64,000 nt of DNA from Theocolax elegans (lineage: Eukaryota; Arthropoda; Insecta; Hymenoptera; Cerocephalidae), in assembly GCA_026168455.1 (NCBI GenBank), contig CM047425.1, positions 87,113,580 to 87,177,579 on the forward strand, read 5' to 3'. Positions 41,488 to 54,133 of this stretch are shown here, one piece after another. The notes below the pieces were generated by a model that did no database searches, was not told the DNA's origin, and saw nothing but the letters and a program-made list of their open reading frames with translations. A program made the translations under genes and the position numbers. Each line of letters begins with the position of its first letter. The first letter of the stretch is position 1.

Positions 41488-41770
41488 CTGGGCGGTATCA
41501 AGTAGATGAATGCAAGGCAGGGCGTCGCTTCTATATATACTGGTATGTAAACGGTCGGTATTCGTCATTCGTCGTCTGTACCCCCGTTTGCTATGTAACG
41601 CGAGTCGTCTCTTCGCTTCATTTTGAAAAAGACGCGGTGACCGAATAGGATAGCATTCACGCTCGCCTGTCCTTACATATATATAGATCTTCATTGTCGA
41701 AAGAAGGAACATTTCGTATTCCGTATATACGTCGATATCGTCCTCCCCCCTGTTTACAAGATAGCGCGCG
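41448..41770 (+). promoter_or_regulatory. TATA/initiator promoter and candidate first exon (copy 1)
   Basis: A (CGA)n tract (41448-41488) precedes TATATATA at 41532-41539. An arthropod-type initiator TCATTC follows, with its A at 41567, so the downstream half of the TATA run sits about 30 bases upstream. The GC-richer segment ends at 41770 in CGCG before a good donor GTGAGT. This is the expected layout of a promoter with a 5' non-coding exon of about 200 bases. It lies downstream of coding exon 1, and exon 2 has no start codon, so its partner exon is unknown. It may start another transcript, or the order may be wrong. The 110-codon minus-strand frames here arise from the CGA repeat. Confidence 0.5.
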
Positions 41771-42921
41771 GTGAGTTTTCCTCATTTTATGAATTTTTAC
41801 AAAACACTTCTGACTATTTTACAACGCTCAAAATTGTTTCCCTTCGTTTATATGTGTATGTATATATACATGACCGATACTGAAAATGTGTACGTGTGAA
41901 TAAAATTATTTATCGAGGTAAAAGAAATGAAACGTCTAGCTTTGTTGAACTTTATATTTTCAACGAAAAAGATTTTTTTTTACAAGTTTTATTCGTTTTA
42001 CATAAAATTCATTTATATTTATCGGAAGGTTGTTCTCGGGAACTTCTGCAATAAGAATATAAAATATTTAAATATATATTACAAATTTACCGAATAGACA
42101 TAATTTTTTTTACTTTGGTTGATTATTAAATATTATACTATATTTTATACGTGACCTAAATATTATTATGCTAATTTCAACTTTCCATTATAAAAAAATA
42201 GATAAGTGATTAAAATCGGTTGATTGCTATGATATGTCTGACAGATCTCATTACGAGCTTGACAGACACATTTTTTCTCTCGAATCTTGCACAATTGTCC
42301 AAGAAATTAATTGTTTTGCAAATTTCAAAATGCCTTTCATAATAATTATACATTTTAATTTTCCTTAATATACGAACTTCAAATCACGAATAAACTTATT
42401 CAGTAGATGAGATATTCGTTTGGTCAGTCTGTCTAATGAACCTTTCCTAAATATTGTATTGAAACGAGAACAATAATTTTTTATTATTAAATCTCATTTT
42501 TCCATGAATACAATAAATATTTAAATAAAATAATATCGTTTTCGGAAAACAATCGTAATATACACGAGTAAACAAAAACACATAATAAATGTTTATTTAA
42601 AATAGTCAGCTGTGATAAAACTATACTAAAATAAGTACACATGTACATAGAATAATAAACCAAAAACAATGCTACCGTATTTAATGAATGTACAAAGGTA
42701 AAATCCATTGAGACGCATATTCCAAGTTTTCATTAAAAAGGACTCTGTAAATGACCGGCATGAAAGAGCCTTATTTTTCATTGCGACGATGCAAATTGCC
42801 CGTTGTAAGAGAAAAAAAGCTTTCGACAGAAAGCACTCAACGTTAACAAAGTCTCAAATATTTCTATTTTCCTCTGAACCTCTCGACACGTAAACCCGCA
42901 TCCGTATATAAAAAGGTAGCC

Positions 42922-42929
42922 ACGACGTC

Positions 42930-42961
<32 letters not shown>

Positions 42962-43244
42962 CTGGGCGGTATCAAGTAGATGAATGCAAGGCAGGGCGTC
43001 GCTTCTATATATACTGGTATGTAAACGGTCGGTATTCGTCATTCGTCGTCTGTACCCCCGTTTGCTATGTAACGCGAGTCGTCTCTTCGCTTCATTTTGA
43101 AAAAGACGCGGTGACCGAATAGGATAGCATTCACGCTCGCCTGTCCTTACATATATATAGATCTTCATTGTCGAAAGAAGGAACATTTCGTATTCCGTAT
43201 ATACGTCGATATCGTCCTCCCCCCTGTTTACAAGATAGCGCGCG
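42922..43244 (+). promoter_or_regulatory. TATA/initiator promoter and candidate first exon (copy 2)
   Basis: A near-identical copy with an offset of 1474. The CGA tract, TATA run, TCATTC initiator and GTGAGT donor (exon end 43244) are all kept. Confidence 0.45.
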
Positions 43245-44957
43245 GTGAGTTTTCCTCATTTTATGAATTTTTTACAAAACACTTCTGACTATTTTACAAC
43301 GCTCAAAATTGTTTCCCTTCGTTTATATGTGTATGTATATATACATGACCGATACTGAAAATGTGTACGTGTGAATAAAATTATTTATCGAGGTAAAAGA
43401 AATGAAAACGTCTAGCTTTGTTGAACTTTATATTTTCAACGAAAAAGATTTTTTTTTTACAAGTTTTATTCGTTTTACATAAAATTCATTTATATTTATC
43501 GGAAGGTTGTTCTCGGGAACTTCTGCAATAAGAATATAAAATATTTAAATATATTACAAATTTACCGAATAGACATAATTTTTTTTACTTTGGTTGATTA
43601 TTAAATATTATAATCATTATTATTAAAACTTTTTATACTAGATATATTTAATAAAATTGATGAAAGTCAGTTTTCATTCCTATCTATAAATACGACATGT
43701 AAGATTAATGTATTGCCATAAAACAGGTTGAATTATTAGTGATAATCTTGAAACTGATATTCAGCAGGTGCAGTCACCTTTACCGAGAGAACGTTATGAT
43801 TTTTAAAACTCAATAAAATACTAAAAGATCGTAACCGACGATCGTATTTAAAGTCGCAAAAATACTCCTTCGAGCATCGAAGAGTTTTTCTATATATACC
43901 AAGGTAACACTCGCATTTTCACACAACCTGCAAAGTGATCGCAATAAAAAAGGAAACTACCCAGTAAGACTGATAAATCATCGCTAGCCATAAAAACCGC
44001 GAGCAATCTCAATTCCGCTGATGCGCGCTTTACGTAGGTAATTTAAAAATTTTACATTTTCTTGCGTATGTTCTAAGGATGTCAGTAGTGTGTTGACCTC
44101 TTAATAGTCACAATTTAACCAATTTTTCGTGAAAGATATATTTATTATAATTAGGTTTACTGCTATCAAGTTGACAAGGTATTTGAGATATCAAATTATT
44201 TGGGTAATGGAACATGCGGGAATTAATCTAGTTTTTAGAAATGCAAAATAACGCATAATAAATCTTGACCCATAAATGTTGCACTTATTTTATGCACTAA
44301 AAGCATATCCCGATGGGTCGCAAAATGACATGCTTTCCAAAATTTATTGTTTTGCAAATTTCAAAATGCCTTTCATAATAATTATACATTTTAATTTTCC
44401 TTAATATACGAACTTCAAATCACGAATAAACTTATTCAGTAGATGAGATATTCGTTTGGTCAGTCTGTCTAATGAACCTTTCCTAAATATTGTATTGAAA
44501 CGAGAACAATAATTTTTTATTATTAAATCTCATTTTTCCATGAATACAATAAATATTTAAATAAAATAATATCGTTTTCGGAAAACAATCGTAATATACA
44601 CGAGTAAACAAAAACACATAATAAATGTTTATTTAAAATAGTCAGCTGTGATAAAACTATACTAAAATAAGTACACATGTACATAGAATAATAAACCAAA
44701 AACAATGCTACCGTATTTAATGAATGTACAAAGGTAAAATCCATTGAGACGCATATTCCAAGTTTTCATTAAAAAGGACTCTGTAAATGACCGGCATGAA
44801 AGAGCCTTATTTTTCATTGCGACGATGCAAATTGCCCGTTGTAAGAGAAAAAAAGCTTTCGACAGAAAGCACTCAACGTTAACAAAGTCTCAAATATTTC
44901 TATTTTCCTCTGAACCTCTCGACACGTAAACCCGCATCCGTATATAAAAAGGTAGCC

Positions 44958-44965
44958 ACGACGTC

Positions 44966-44997
<32 letters not shown>

Positions 44998-45280
44998 CTG
45001 GGCGGTATCAAGTAGATGAATGCAAGGCAGGGCGTCGCTTCTATATATACTGGTATGTAAACGGTCGGTATTCGTCATTCGTCGTCTGTACCCCCGTTTG
45101 CTATGTAACGCGAGTCGTCTCTTCGCTTCATTTTGAAAAAGACGCGGTGACCGAATAGGATAGCATTCACGCTCGCCTGTCCTTACATATATATAGATCT
45201 TCATTGTCGAAAGAAGGAACATTTCGTATTCCGTATATACGTCGATATCGTCCTCCCCCCTGTTTACAAGATAGCGCGCG
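44958..45280 (+). promoter_or_regulatory. TATA/initiator promoter and candidate first exon (copy 3)
   Basis: Third copy, with an offset of 2036 from copy 2. The TATA, initiator and donor (exon end 45280) are intact. Confidence 0.45.
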
Positions 45281-46859
45281 GTGAGTTTTCCTCATTTTAT
45301 GAATTTTTTACAAAACACTTCTGACTATTTTACAACGCTCAAAATTGTTTCCCTTCGTTTATATGTGTATGTATATATACATGACCGATACTGAAAATGT
45401 GTACGTGTGAATAAAATTATTTATCGAGGTAAAAGAAATGAAAACGTCTAGCTTTGTTGAACTTTATATTTTCAACGAAAAAGATTTTTTTTTTACAAGT
45501 TTTATTCGTTTTACATAAAATTCATTTATATTTATCGGAAGGTTGTTCTCGGGAACTTCTGCAATAAGAATATAAAATATTTAAATATATATTACAAATT
45601 TACCGAATAGACATAATTTTTTTTACTTTGGTTGATTATTAAATATTATAATCATTATTATTAAAACTTTTTATACTAGATATATTTAATAAAATTGATG
45701 AAAGTCAGTTTTCATTCCTATCTATAAATACGACATGTAAGATTAATGTATTGCCATAAAACAGGTTGAATTATTAGTGATAATCTTGAAACTGATATTC
45801 AGCAGGTGCAGTCACCTTTACCGAGAGAACGTTATGATTTTTAAAACTCAATAAAATACTAAAAGATCGTAACCGACGATCGTATTTAAAGTCGCAAAAA
45901 TACTCCTTCGAGCATCGAAGAGTTTTTCTATATATACCAAGGTAACACTCGCATTTTCACACAACCTGCAAAGTGATCGCAATAAAAAAGGAAACTACCC
46001 AGTAAGACTGATAAATCATCGCTAGCCATAAAAACCGCGAGCAATCTCAATTCCGCTGATGCGCGCTTTACGTAGGTAATTTAAAAATTTTACATTTTCT
46101 TGCGTATGTTCTAAGGATGTCAGTAGTGTGTTGACCTCTTAATAGTCACAATTTAACCAATTTTTCGTGAAAGACATATATTTATTATAATTAGGTTTAC
46201 TGCTATCAAGTTGACAAGGTATTTGAGATATCAAATTATTTGGGTAATGGAACATGCGGGAATTAATCTAGTTTTTAGAAATGCAAAATAACGCATAATA
46301 AATCTTGACCCATAAATGTTGCACTTATTTTATGCACTAAAAGCATATCCCGATGGGTCGCAAAATGACATGCTTTCCAAAATTTATTCCAGTAAATTGA
46401 GTCTCGCTGTGAGTGAGAAGAATATAGTATAAAAAAGGGAGAGTCAAAATATTTCGTATAAAACTCAACACGATGAAATAAGTTTTCCATAGACAGGAAT
46501 TTTTTCAATTTTCTTGAGTGCAGATTTAATTTAGACTGCATTTATATTTAATATGTTTGTTGTACATAATCAAACGTTTGTTTATAGAAATCAATTACAT
46601 CATTAAGTTTTATAGACAATATATTAAATAATAAATTCTCATGAATATTTGAAATGGTATACTTGTTACTGAATAGAAATTCTGGAGATATCAAAACAAG
46701 TAACTGTTTTTCCTATACCTTAACTATTTGATGAGTATTCGCTGAAATACGTAACGTTTACCATATACACCAAATTATATAATAAAATTATTACAAACAG
46801 ACGATACCATCAAGCTTAGATTTTAAAACTTTACAGTTGATAATATAGACTGATGAGTT

Positions 46860-47928
46860 CCCTGGTGGAAATTCAAAAATACTTTATAGTCACCAAAGTA
46901 GTTTATAGGTATAAAATATAGAAATCATAATATTTTGTAGAAAATGTCGATCAAATACCTATTTTATTGGTATAAAATAATTATACTATATTAAATAGCC
47001 AAAAAATAGACACAAAATATGCTATTAAATTTAACACTAGTTTTTATATCTATAAAAAAGCTATAAAAAATATTTGTAAAAATAACCTAAAATTTAATTT
47101 TAAAGTTCATAAAATTAAAAATATGTATTGTCAATATACATTTCATGTATAATTATTTACTTAAATAAACTGTTAAAATTTTTTCTTATATATACAAACA
47201 CTATTTTTAATAGGTAGAAACTAGGTATAAATAATAGCTTAAAAATAGAACTATTAAATACCTAGAAACTTTCTATATTATTTTTAAATAAATAGTTTGA
47301 ATTTAAAAATTAGTATTATTTATTTATTTATTTTTAAATAAATTTATATTAGAAGAATGCCCTTTTACATATAATAGCAAATAATATATTATATTTTAGG
47401 GTATAAATAAGTATTATAAAAGTATTCATATGCTTTTAAGAAATTATAATAATATAGAAAAAATGAAGAAGATATCTCTTTGGTAGACATCGGTAAGACC
47501 ATCATTATTTAAATTAGTTAATTACTGCCTAACATCTTATGTATATAGATCAAAGAATAAATAACAATTATTAAGATATTAATACAGGGATGATATGTAT
47601 ATACAAGTTCCAAACATTTGCGTATGTAAGCGTTGCATTAGCTTAGTGGATAGAGCGTTTGCGTTTGGTGCGTGCGTTGCGGGGTTCGATTCCCGGTTAG
47701 GGCAAAAATTTTTTCAGCGTTTTTCTGCGTCAAATATATGTAATTAGTGTAAATATATAAACTAAAACAATATAAAATACCTATAAGTTAATTAAAAATA
47801 ATAATAAGGTTCGCGAAAAAGAATTCTTTTCAAATTTTTTTTGAGTTATGTATATATAAATACTTTTTAATTGCTCAATTTATGAGATAGGTAAATTCTT
47901 TTATATTAATAAAAAATTGATTATAACT
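46860..47928. mobile_element. TIR element, first copy, truncated on the right
   Basis: It starts with CCCTGGTGGAAAT and matches the complete element at 48600, but is cut at the duplication D junction, so the right terminal repeat is absent. It holds its own copy of the tRNA-like unit. Confidence 0.75.
47630..47704 (+). ncRNA. tRNA-like SINE unit (copy 1)
   Basis: A good A box (TAGCTTAGTGGATAGAGCG) and a perfect B box (GGGTTCGATTCCC) lie about 35 bases apart. The T stem is only four base pairs and the acceptor stem does not close, so this is a tRNA-derived pol III promoter unit rather than a working tRNA gene. It is followed by A/T-rich sequence and lies inside the TIR element. Confidence 0.65.
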
Positions 47929-48599
47929 AGGTTTACTGCTATCAAGTTGACAAGGTATTTGAGATATCAAATTATTTGGGTAATGGAACATGCGGGAATT
48001 AATCTAGTTTTTAGAAATGCAAAATAACGCATAATAAATCTTGACCCATAAATGTTGCACTTATTTTATGCACTAAAAGCATATCCCGATGGGTCGCAAA
48101 ATGACATGCTTTCCAAAATTTATTCCAGTAAATTGAGTCTCGCTGTGAGAGAGAAGAATATAGTATAAAAAAGGGAGAGTCAAAATATTTCGTATAAAAC
48201 TCAACACGATGAAATAAGTTTTCCATAGACAGGAATTTTTTCAATTTTCTTGAGTGCAGATTTAATTTAGACTGCATTTATATTTAATATGTTTGTTGTA
48301 CATAATCAAACGTTTGTTTATAGAAATCAATTACATCATTAAGTTTTATAGACAATATATTAAATAATAAATTCTCATGAATATTTGAAATGGTATACTT
48401 GTTACTGAATACAAATTCTGGAGAGTATCAAAACAAGTAACTGTTTTTCCTATATACCTTAACTATTTGATGAGTATTCGTTGAAATATGTAACGTTTAC
48501 CATATACACCAAATATATATAATAAAATTATTACAAACAGACGATACCATCAAGCTTAGATTTTAAAACTTTACAGTTGATAATATAGACTGATGAGTT

Positions 48600-49908
48600 C
48601 CCTGGTGGAAATTCAAAAATACTTTATAGTCACCAAAGTAGTTTATAGGTATAAAATATAGAAATCATAATATTTTGTAGAAAATGTCGATCAAATACCT
48701 ATTTTATTGGTATAAAATAATTATACTATATTAAATAGCCAAAAAATAGACACAAAATATGCTATTAAATTTAACACTAGTTTTTATATCTATAAAAAAG
48801 CTATAAAAAATATTTGTAAAAATAACCTAAAATTTAATTTTTAAAGTTCATAAAATTAAAAATATGTATTGTCAATATACATTTCATGTATAATTATTTA
48901 CTTAAATAAACTGTTAAAATTTTTTCTTATATATACAAACACTATTTTTAATAGGTAGAAACTAGGTATAAATAATAGCTTAAAAATAGAACTATTAAAT
49001 ACCTAGAAACTTTCTATATTATTTTTAAATAAATAGTTTGAATTTAAAAATTAGTATTATTTATTTATTTATTTTTAAATAAATTTATATTAGAAGAATG
49101 CCCTTTTACATATAATAGCAAATAATATATTATATTTTAGGGTATAAATAAGTATTATAAAAGTATTCATATGCTTTTAAGAAATTATAATAATATAGAA
49201 AAAATGAAGAAGATATCTCTTTGGTAGACATCGGTAAGACCATCATTATTTAAATTAGTTAATTACTGCCTAACATCTTATGTATATAGATCAAAGAATA
49301 AATAACAATTATTAAGATATTAATACAGGGATGATATGTATATACAAGTTCCAAACATTTGCGTATGTAAGCGTTGCATTAGCTTAGTGGATAGAGCGTT
49401 TGCGTTTGGTGCGTGCGTTGCGGGGTTCGATTCCCGGTTAGGGCAAAAATTTTTTCAGCGTTTTTCTGCGTCAAATATATGTAATTAGTGTAAATATATA
49501 AACTAAAACAATATAAAATACCTATAAGTTAATTAAAAATAATAATAAGGTTCGCGAAAAAGAATTCTTTTCAAATTTTTTTTGAGTTATGTATATATAA
49601 ATACTTTTTAATTGCTCAATTTATGAGATAGGTAAATTCTTTTATATTAATAAAAAATTGATTATAACTATAACGTAATAACGTTTAATAAGTAATTTAT
49701 AAGACTGAAAAATATAAGAACAAACTTATAACTACTTTATAGGTAGAAAATGCCGAATCCCAATAGACCATATTTAATGTGTTATTTAGGGACCAAAAAA
49801 CGTTACACATATAGAAATAAAATAGCTATTTTTATACCCAGAATATTGTAGTACAGTATAAAAAATTCCTATTTTATCGGTAAAAAATTGTTCGTATTTC
49901 CACCAGGG
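48600..49908. mobile_element. Non-autonomous TIR DNA transposon, complete
   Basis: It begins CCCTGGTGGAAAT at 48600 and ends with the exact reverse complement ATTTCCACCAGGG at 49908: 13-bp perfect terminal inverted repeats, 1309 bp in all. TT abuts both ends and could be a 2-bp target duplication. Many internal TAGGTATAAAATA-like words in both orientations extend the end symmetry. There is no transposase frame. I do not assign a superfamily. A tRNA-like unit sits inside at 49371-49444. Confidence 0.75.
49371..49444 (+). ncRNA. tRNA-like SINE unit (copy 2)
   Basis: Copy of the unit at 47630, with the same A and B boxes; it arose from duplication D. Confidence 0.65.
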
Positions 49909-50041
49909 TTATATGTTTCGCTTTTATCATTTATTGAGAACTTACAAAATGTAATCAACATTCTTATAAAAGTTTGTAAAAGCTTAATAGTTTCCAGCTA
50001 TGCCTTATAAAAGGCTTTTAGGTATACCTCTACACCTTTAT

Positions 50042-50285
50042 TTCATTTTCTCTAAGCATCCTCTATCCCCAACCTTCTCGCATTCGCCCTAGGTTATGCC
50101 CGTGGTGAAGGAAAAACAGAACATTTCACACCTCCGCTCACATTGTGGAATGTGGAAAAACACCTAACCGATCCCGAAAGTCGCACGAGGATGGGTAACC
50201 CAACCAAGCACTAGTTGCAGCAAATGCTGTTTTTAACTTTCGTGATCGGACGAGGTGCATTCCCGCTACTCCACCACTGCGCCAG
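50042..50285 (-). ncRNA. 5S-rRNA-derived SINE-like unit (copy 1)
   Basis: Read on the minus strand from about 50285, it contains CTCGTCCGATCACGAAAGTT and, about 35 bases on, AGTGCTTGGTTGGGTTACC. These are collinear with the 5S rRNA internal promoter (CTCGTCCGATCACCGAAGTTAA, then TAGTACTTGGATGGGTGACC). A non-5S tail of about 120 bases follows, with no full 5S 3' end. This fits a SINE3-type element or a 5S pseudogene with foreign tail. No autonomous partner is visible. Confidence 0.6.
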
Positions 50286-50936
50286 TAATCAACATTCTTA
50301 TATATATATTTAATATAAATTAAGTAGAATAAAGTGTATTATTAATACTATCATAATGTGATACATAGAAATGTATACTTTTTTTAATAAACAACCAGCC
50401 ATAAATAGCTTTGTAAATCTAAATAATCATTATAATTTTTAAAAAAATTGATAAAAAAAATATATGTGTAAGGAATATGTATAAATACGTAAAGTATATA
50501 GAGATTGATAAACTTTAATAAAGAACGTGAGTCGAGTGATCTAGATAAGTAGGAATACAAAGCACCCGTATCATGCAAGTTCTTATAAAAGAAGAATTCG
50601 CTGATGATGACTTTTTTGTTTCATCCCTTTATAAAGCACAAGTGCCATGAAAATGACTCTAAGCAAAAACTGAGTCGTTGATAAACCTTGTGCTTATTTT
50701 CTTTTTATCAACAGATGATTGCCATAAATTTTTAATTAATAAGTATAATAAAACCAATTAAGAAACAATTATTGTAAACGACTTTTCGGTTTTCATAGAG
50801 ATATCAAAATTTCATATAAATTACAGATTGGAATACGTAATATAAATGTATACTAAAGGCCAACGTATAATATAAAAGGTTTCGGTTATATTTTGAACGA
50901 AATAGAATTATGACGGACGGTATTTTGTAATTACAG

Positions 50937-51067
50937 GTCCAATTTGGGGGATAACTGCTGGACTTGGAGTTACCGCAGGGGCTCATCGTTTATGGGCCCA
51001 TCGAAGTTACTCTGCTAAGGTGCCTCTTAGGATATTCCTAGCCATCTTATATTGCATGGCTGGACAG
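50937..51067 (+). CDS. Acyl-CoA desaturase, coding exon 2 (copy 1)
   Basis: A 131-bp exon between acceptor ATTACAG and donor GTAAGA. It completes the serine codon begun by exon 1, then encodes 43 residues, [20 protein letters not shown] onward, ending in YCMAGQ at phase 0. It holds the second membrane helix, the GVTAGAHR signature and the first histidine box HRLWAH (H87 and H92 of the joined protein), which binds the diiron centre. The exact join to exon 3 (Q114 then T115 HFYKWIRDHR) supports the model. The 131-bp length is not a multiple of three, so only one copy of this exon can be spliced in without a frameshift. Confidence 0.92.
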
Positions 51068-51557
51068 GTAAGAAACTGCTTCTCCGCTTCTCTAGAACTT
51101 TGAATTCATTAATTTCCATTACGGTATGACGTTATTTACTTCACTGAGTGCACGGGAGAAGATGAAAAAATTTCATTAATTGATTCGTTTCAACTTCTAG
51201 TTTGTTATAGAAGATTATTAATAAAAATACACAAATTAGTTTTGTGATTAAAACTGCATATTGATGTTACCGTTGATATTAATATTGTCTCATACACGTG
51301 CTTTTAATTTAAATTCAATTATTATTTTAAATACAGACTAATCCATTTTTTTATTTTCATTTCAATATTCCTTTTACTTTGTTATATGTTGTAAGAAAAA
51401 AATTAATTACCATTTTGCTTTTACTTAGATTTTTAATTAGAAATTCGGGTTGGAACGATAAAATTGAAAATTAAAACTCGTTTAAAGTACACTATTCTTT
51501 TTAGATTGCGTTGTCTCTAGCTGAAAACTGTTTTAACTATTTAATTTTTAAAGTTCA

Positions 51558-52340
51558 TAAAATTAAAAATATGTATTGTCAATATACATTTCATGTATAA
51601 TTATTTACTTAAATAAACTGTTAAAATTTTTTCTTATATATACAAACACTATTTTTAATAGGTAGAAACTAGGTATAAATAATAGCTTAAAAATAGAACT
51701 ATTAAATACCTAGAAACTTTCTATATTATTTTTAAATAAATAGTTTGAATTTAAAAATTAGTATTATTTATTTATTTATTTTTAAATAAATAGTTTGAAT
51801 TTAAAAATTAGTATTATTTATTTATTTATTTTTAAATAAATAGTTTGAATTTAAAAATTAGTATTATTTATTTATTTATTTTTAAATAAATAGTTTGAAT
51901 TTAAAAATTAGTATTATTTATTTATTTATTTTTAAATAAATAGTTTGAATTTAAAAATTAGTATTATTTATTTATTTATTTTTAAATAAATAGTTTGAAT
52001 TTAAAAATTAGTATTATTTATTTATTTATTTTTAAATAAATAGTTTGAATTTAAAAATTAGTATTATTTATTTATTTATTTTTAAATAAATAGTTTGAAT
52101 TTAAAAATTAGTATTATTTATTTATTTATTTTTAAATAAATAGTTTGAATTTAAAAATTAGTATTATTTATTTATTTATTTTTAAATAAATAGTTTGAAT
52201 TTAAAAATTAGTATTATTTATTTATTTATTTTTAAATAAATAGTTTGAATTTAAAAATTAGTATTATTTATTTATTTATTTTTAAATAAATAGTTTGAAT
52301 TTAAAAATTAGTATTATTTATTTATTTATTTTTAAATAAA
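51558..52340 (+). repeat. 12 x 50 bp minisatellite derived from the TIR element
   Basis: 51558 to about 51730 matches the interior of the TIR element (47105-47280 region). 51731-52330 is then twelve units of exactly 50 bp (TTTAAATAAATAGTTTGAAT start, TTTATTTATT end), apparently identical. The element itself has only about 1.2 units (about 47285, about 49025). Both edges join desaturase intron sequence at shared words: TTTAATTTTTAAAGTT on the left, AAATAG on the right. Confidence 0.9.
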
Positions 52341-52374
52341 TAGAATTATGACGGACGGTATTTTGTAATTACAG

Positions 52375-52505
52375 GTCCAATTTGGGGGATAACTGCTGGA
52401 CTTGGAGTTACCGCAGGGGCTCATCGTTTATGGGCCCATCGAAGTTACTCTGCTAAGGTGCCTCTTAGGATATTCCTAGCCATCTTATATTGCATGGCTG
52501 GACAG
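52375..52505 (+). CDS. Acyl-CoA desaturase, coding exon 2 (copy 2)
   Basis: Apparently identical to copy 1 over all 131 bases, with the same acceptor and donor. Only about 30 bases of native intron (from AATAGAATTATGACGG) remain upstream; beyond that is minisatellite, so the normal upstream intron context, possibly including the branch point, is lost. It is expected to be spliced less well than the other copies, if it exists in the genome. Confidence 0.8.
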
Positions 52506-53666
52506 GTAAGAAACTGCTTCTCCGCTTCTCTAGAACTTTGAATTCATTAATTTCCATTACGGTATGACGTTATTTACTTCACTGAGTGCACGGGAGAAGA
52601 TGAAAAAATTTCATTAATTGATTCGTTTCAACTTCTAGTTTGTTATAGAAGATTATTAATAAAAATACACAAATTAGTTTTGTGATTAAAACTGCATATT
52701 GATGTTACCGTTGATATTAATATTGTCTCATACACGTGCTTTTAATTTAAATTCAATTATTATTTTAAATACAGACTAATCCATTTTTTTATTTTCATTT
52801 CAATATTCCTTTTACTTTGTTATATGTTGTAAGAAAAAAATTAATTACCATTTTGCTTTTACTTAGATTTTTAATTAGAAATTCGGGTTGGAACGATAAA
52901 ATTGAAAATTAAAACTCGTTTAAAGTACACTATTCTTTTTAGATTGCGTTGTCTCTAGCTGAAAACTGTTTTAACTATTTAATTTTTAAAGTTATTCAAA
53001 TTAAACTCTGGATTTTAATACTTGTAAAACGTGCAGGTTTTTTTAGATTTATACTGTACTTGCAATAAAATGTTAAAATTATAATTTTTCATTTCGACAA
53101 ACATTTTTTAACTGGGCGTTGACAGAAATATGTTGCAAAACGCGTGTAGGTTTATTGCGCATTTATGCTCTTGAAAGAGTTTGCGCAAGATGCAAGTTTC
53201 GTTTGTAATTATTAAATAGTTTCAAATTTTAAATATTTATTATTCTGAACAAAAATACTGGTCAAGGAAAGTAGTATATGAAGAAATTTCGCATTCATCG
53301 TAAAAGAAAACAAAAGACATTGTCTCTTAAATAAATTAATAAATTACATTAATTATATATTATAGATTATAGATTTAAAAAGACAATATCAATAAACAAA
53401 AGTATTAAAAATATTAATATAAATATCAATTAAATATTTTTTTTTATAAAATATAAATATTAAAGTAATTAGTACAATATTTTAACTTATAAGTATTTAT
53501 AAATTGTTGAAGAAAAATTAAAAAATGTTAAATTCAGAAATAAGTTAAAAGCTTAGATGATTCCGCGTATACACAAGAGAAAAGAAAACGACAAAAATGG
53601 CTTTTTCATAATTCAAGGTGGTCGTCTTCCTTTAATAAATAAAGAATGCTGTAAACAGAGTAAAAA

Positions 53667-53993
53667 ATGGTGGAGTGTGTGTCAATTCGGACGACGAACT
53701 GGGCAGAGCACACACATCCTCACGGAAACCATAAGCCAAAAACGAGCCACTCCTTAACACCCGATACCCCAGTACGTTCACGACCCACCAACCTATACAA
53801 CCCTCGCTTAAAGGTCGGAAAGGGGATAGATTTTGTATCTCGTTCGTCTGCACTTTCCGAGACCCATTCACCTAGCTTCTTCTTTTTTACTCCCGCTGCA
53901 AAAGCTTTTGTTTTGCGATTCACGTTCGTAAGGGATGAGAGGGAAAAACGTTTCGTCTATTCTTTCGTTTTCTTTACTTATCGGTAGAAAAGA
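53667..53993 (+). promoter_or_regulatory. CpG-rich island with candidate donor (copy 1)
   Basis: A GC-richer segment of about 330 bp in intron 2, ending AGAAAAGAAG before GTACGT, a plausible donor. No TATA box is seen. The 106-codon plus frame and the 79- and 67-codon minus frames overlap one another and match no family I know. In copy 3 a single-base insertion breaks the plus frame, which argues against coding. It could be a TATA-less promoter, enhancer or non-coding exon. Confidence 0.35.
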
Positions 53994-54133
53994 AGGTACG
54001 TTTAACTCTATATTCAGTAGTTTCGGTGATTTTTATGACTATAAAAGAAGTAGGTAACCGATTCTTTGTTATTAATAGTTAGTAGTGTTTCAAAATAGTT
54101 TTTATCGTACAATTACGTATCGTGTTGCTAGTA

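Larger units (their letters stand above)
40665..46383 (+). repeat. Overlapping tandem duplications B (about 1.47 kb) and C (about 2.04 kb)
   Basis: 40665-42134 is repeated from 42135 to about 43610 (B). Then about 42310-44343 is repeated as 44344-46383 (C). Part of the unit, including a promoter-like island, is therefore present three times (offsets 1474 and 2036). Junctions fall at short shared words (ATTATAC near 42134; AATTTATT near 44343). The copies differ mainly in homopolymer lengths, e.g. GAATTTTTAC versus GAATTTTTTAC. Confidence 0.92.
46193..49670 (+). repeat. Tandem duplication D (about 1.74 kb x 2)
   Basis: 46193-47928 recurs as 47929-49670. The junction at ATTATAACTAGG (about 47920-47932) joins the inside of the TIR element to the sequence that starts the unit (ATTATAATTAGG at about 46184). 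Both copies carry the same 88-codon minus-strand frame, differing at one residue, which I do not consider a gene. Confidence 0.92.

Noticed and set aside
41380..41712. 110-codon serine/arginine-rich minus-strand frame (three copies)
   Set aside because: It is produced by the CGA trinucleotide tract and a promoter-like island. The copies are preserved only because of the segmental duplication.
46275..46541. 88-codon minus-strand frame repeated at 48011
   Set aside because: Its conservation is explained by duplication D. No family resemblance and no splice or promoter context.
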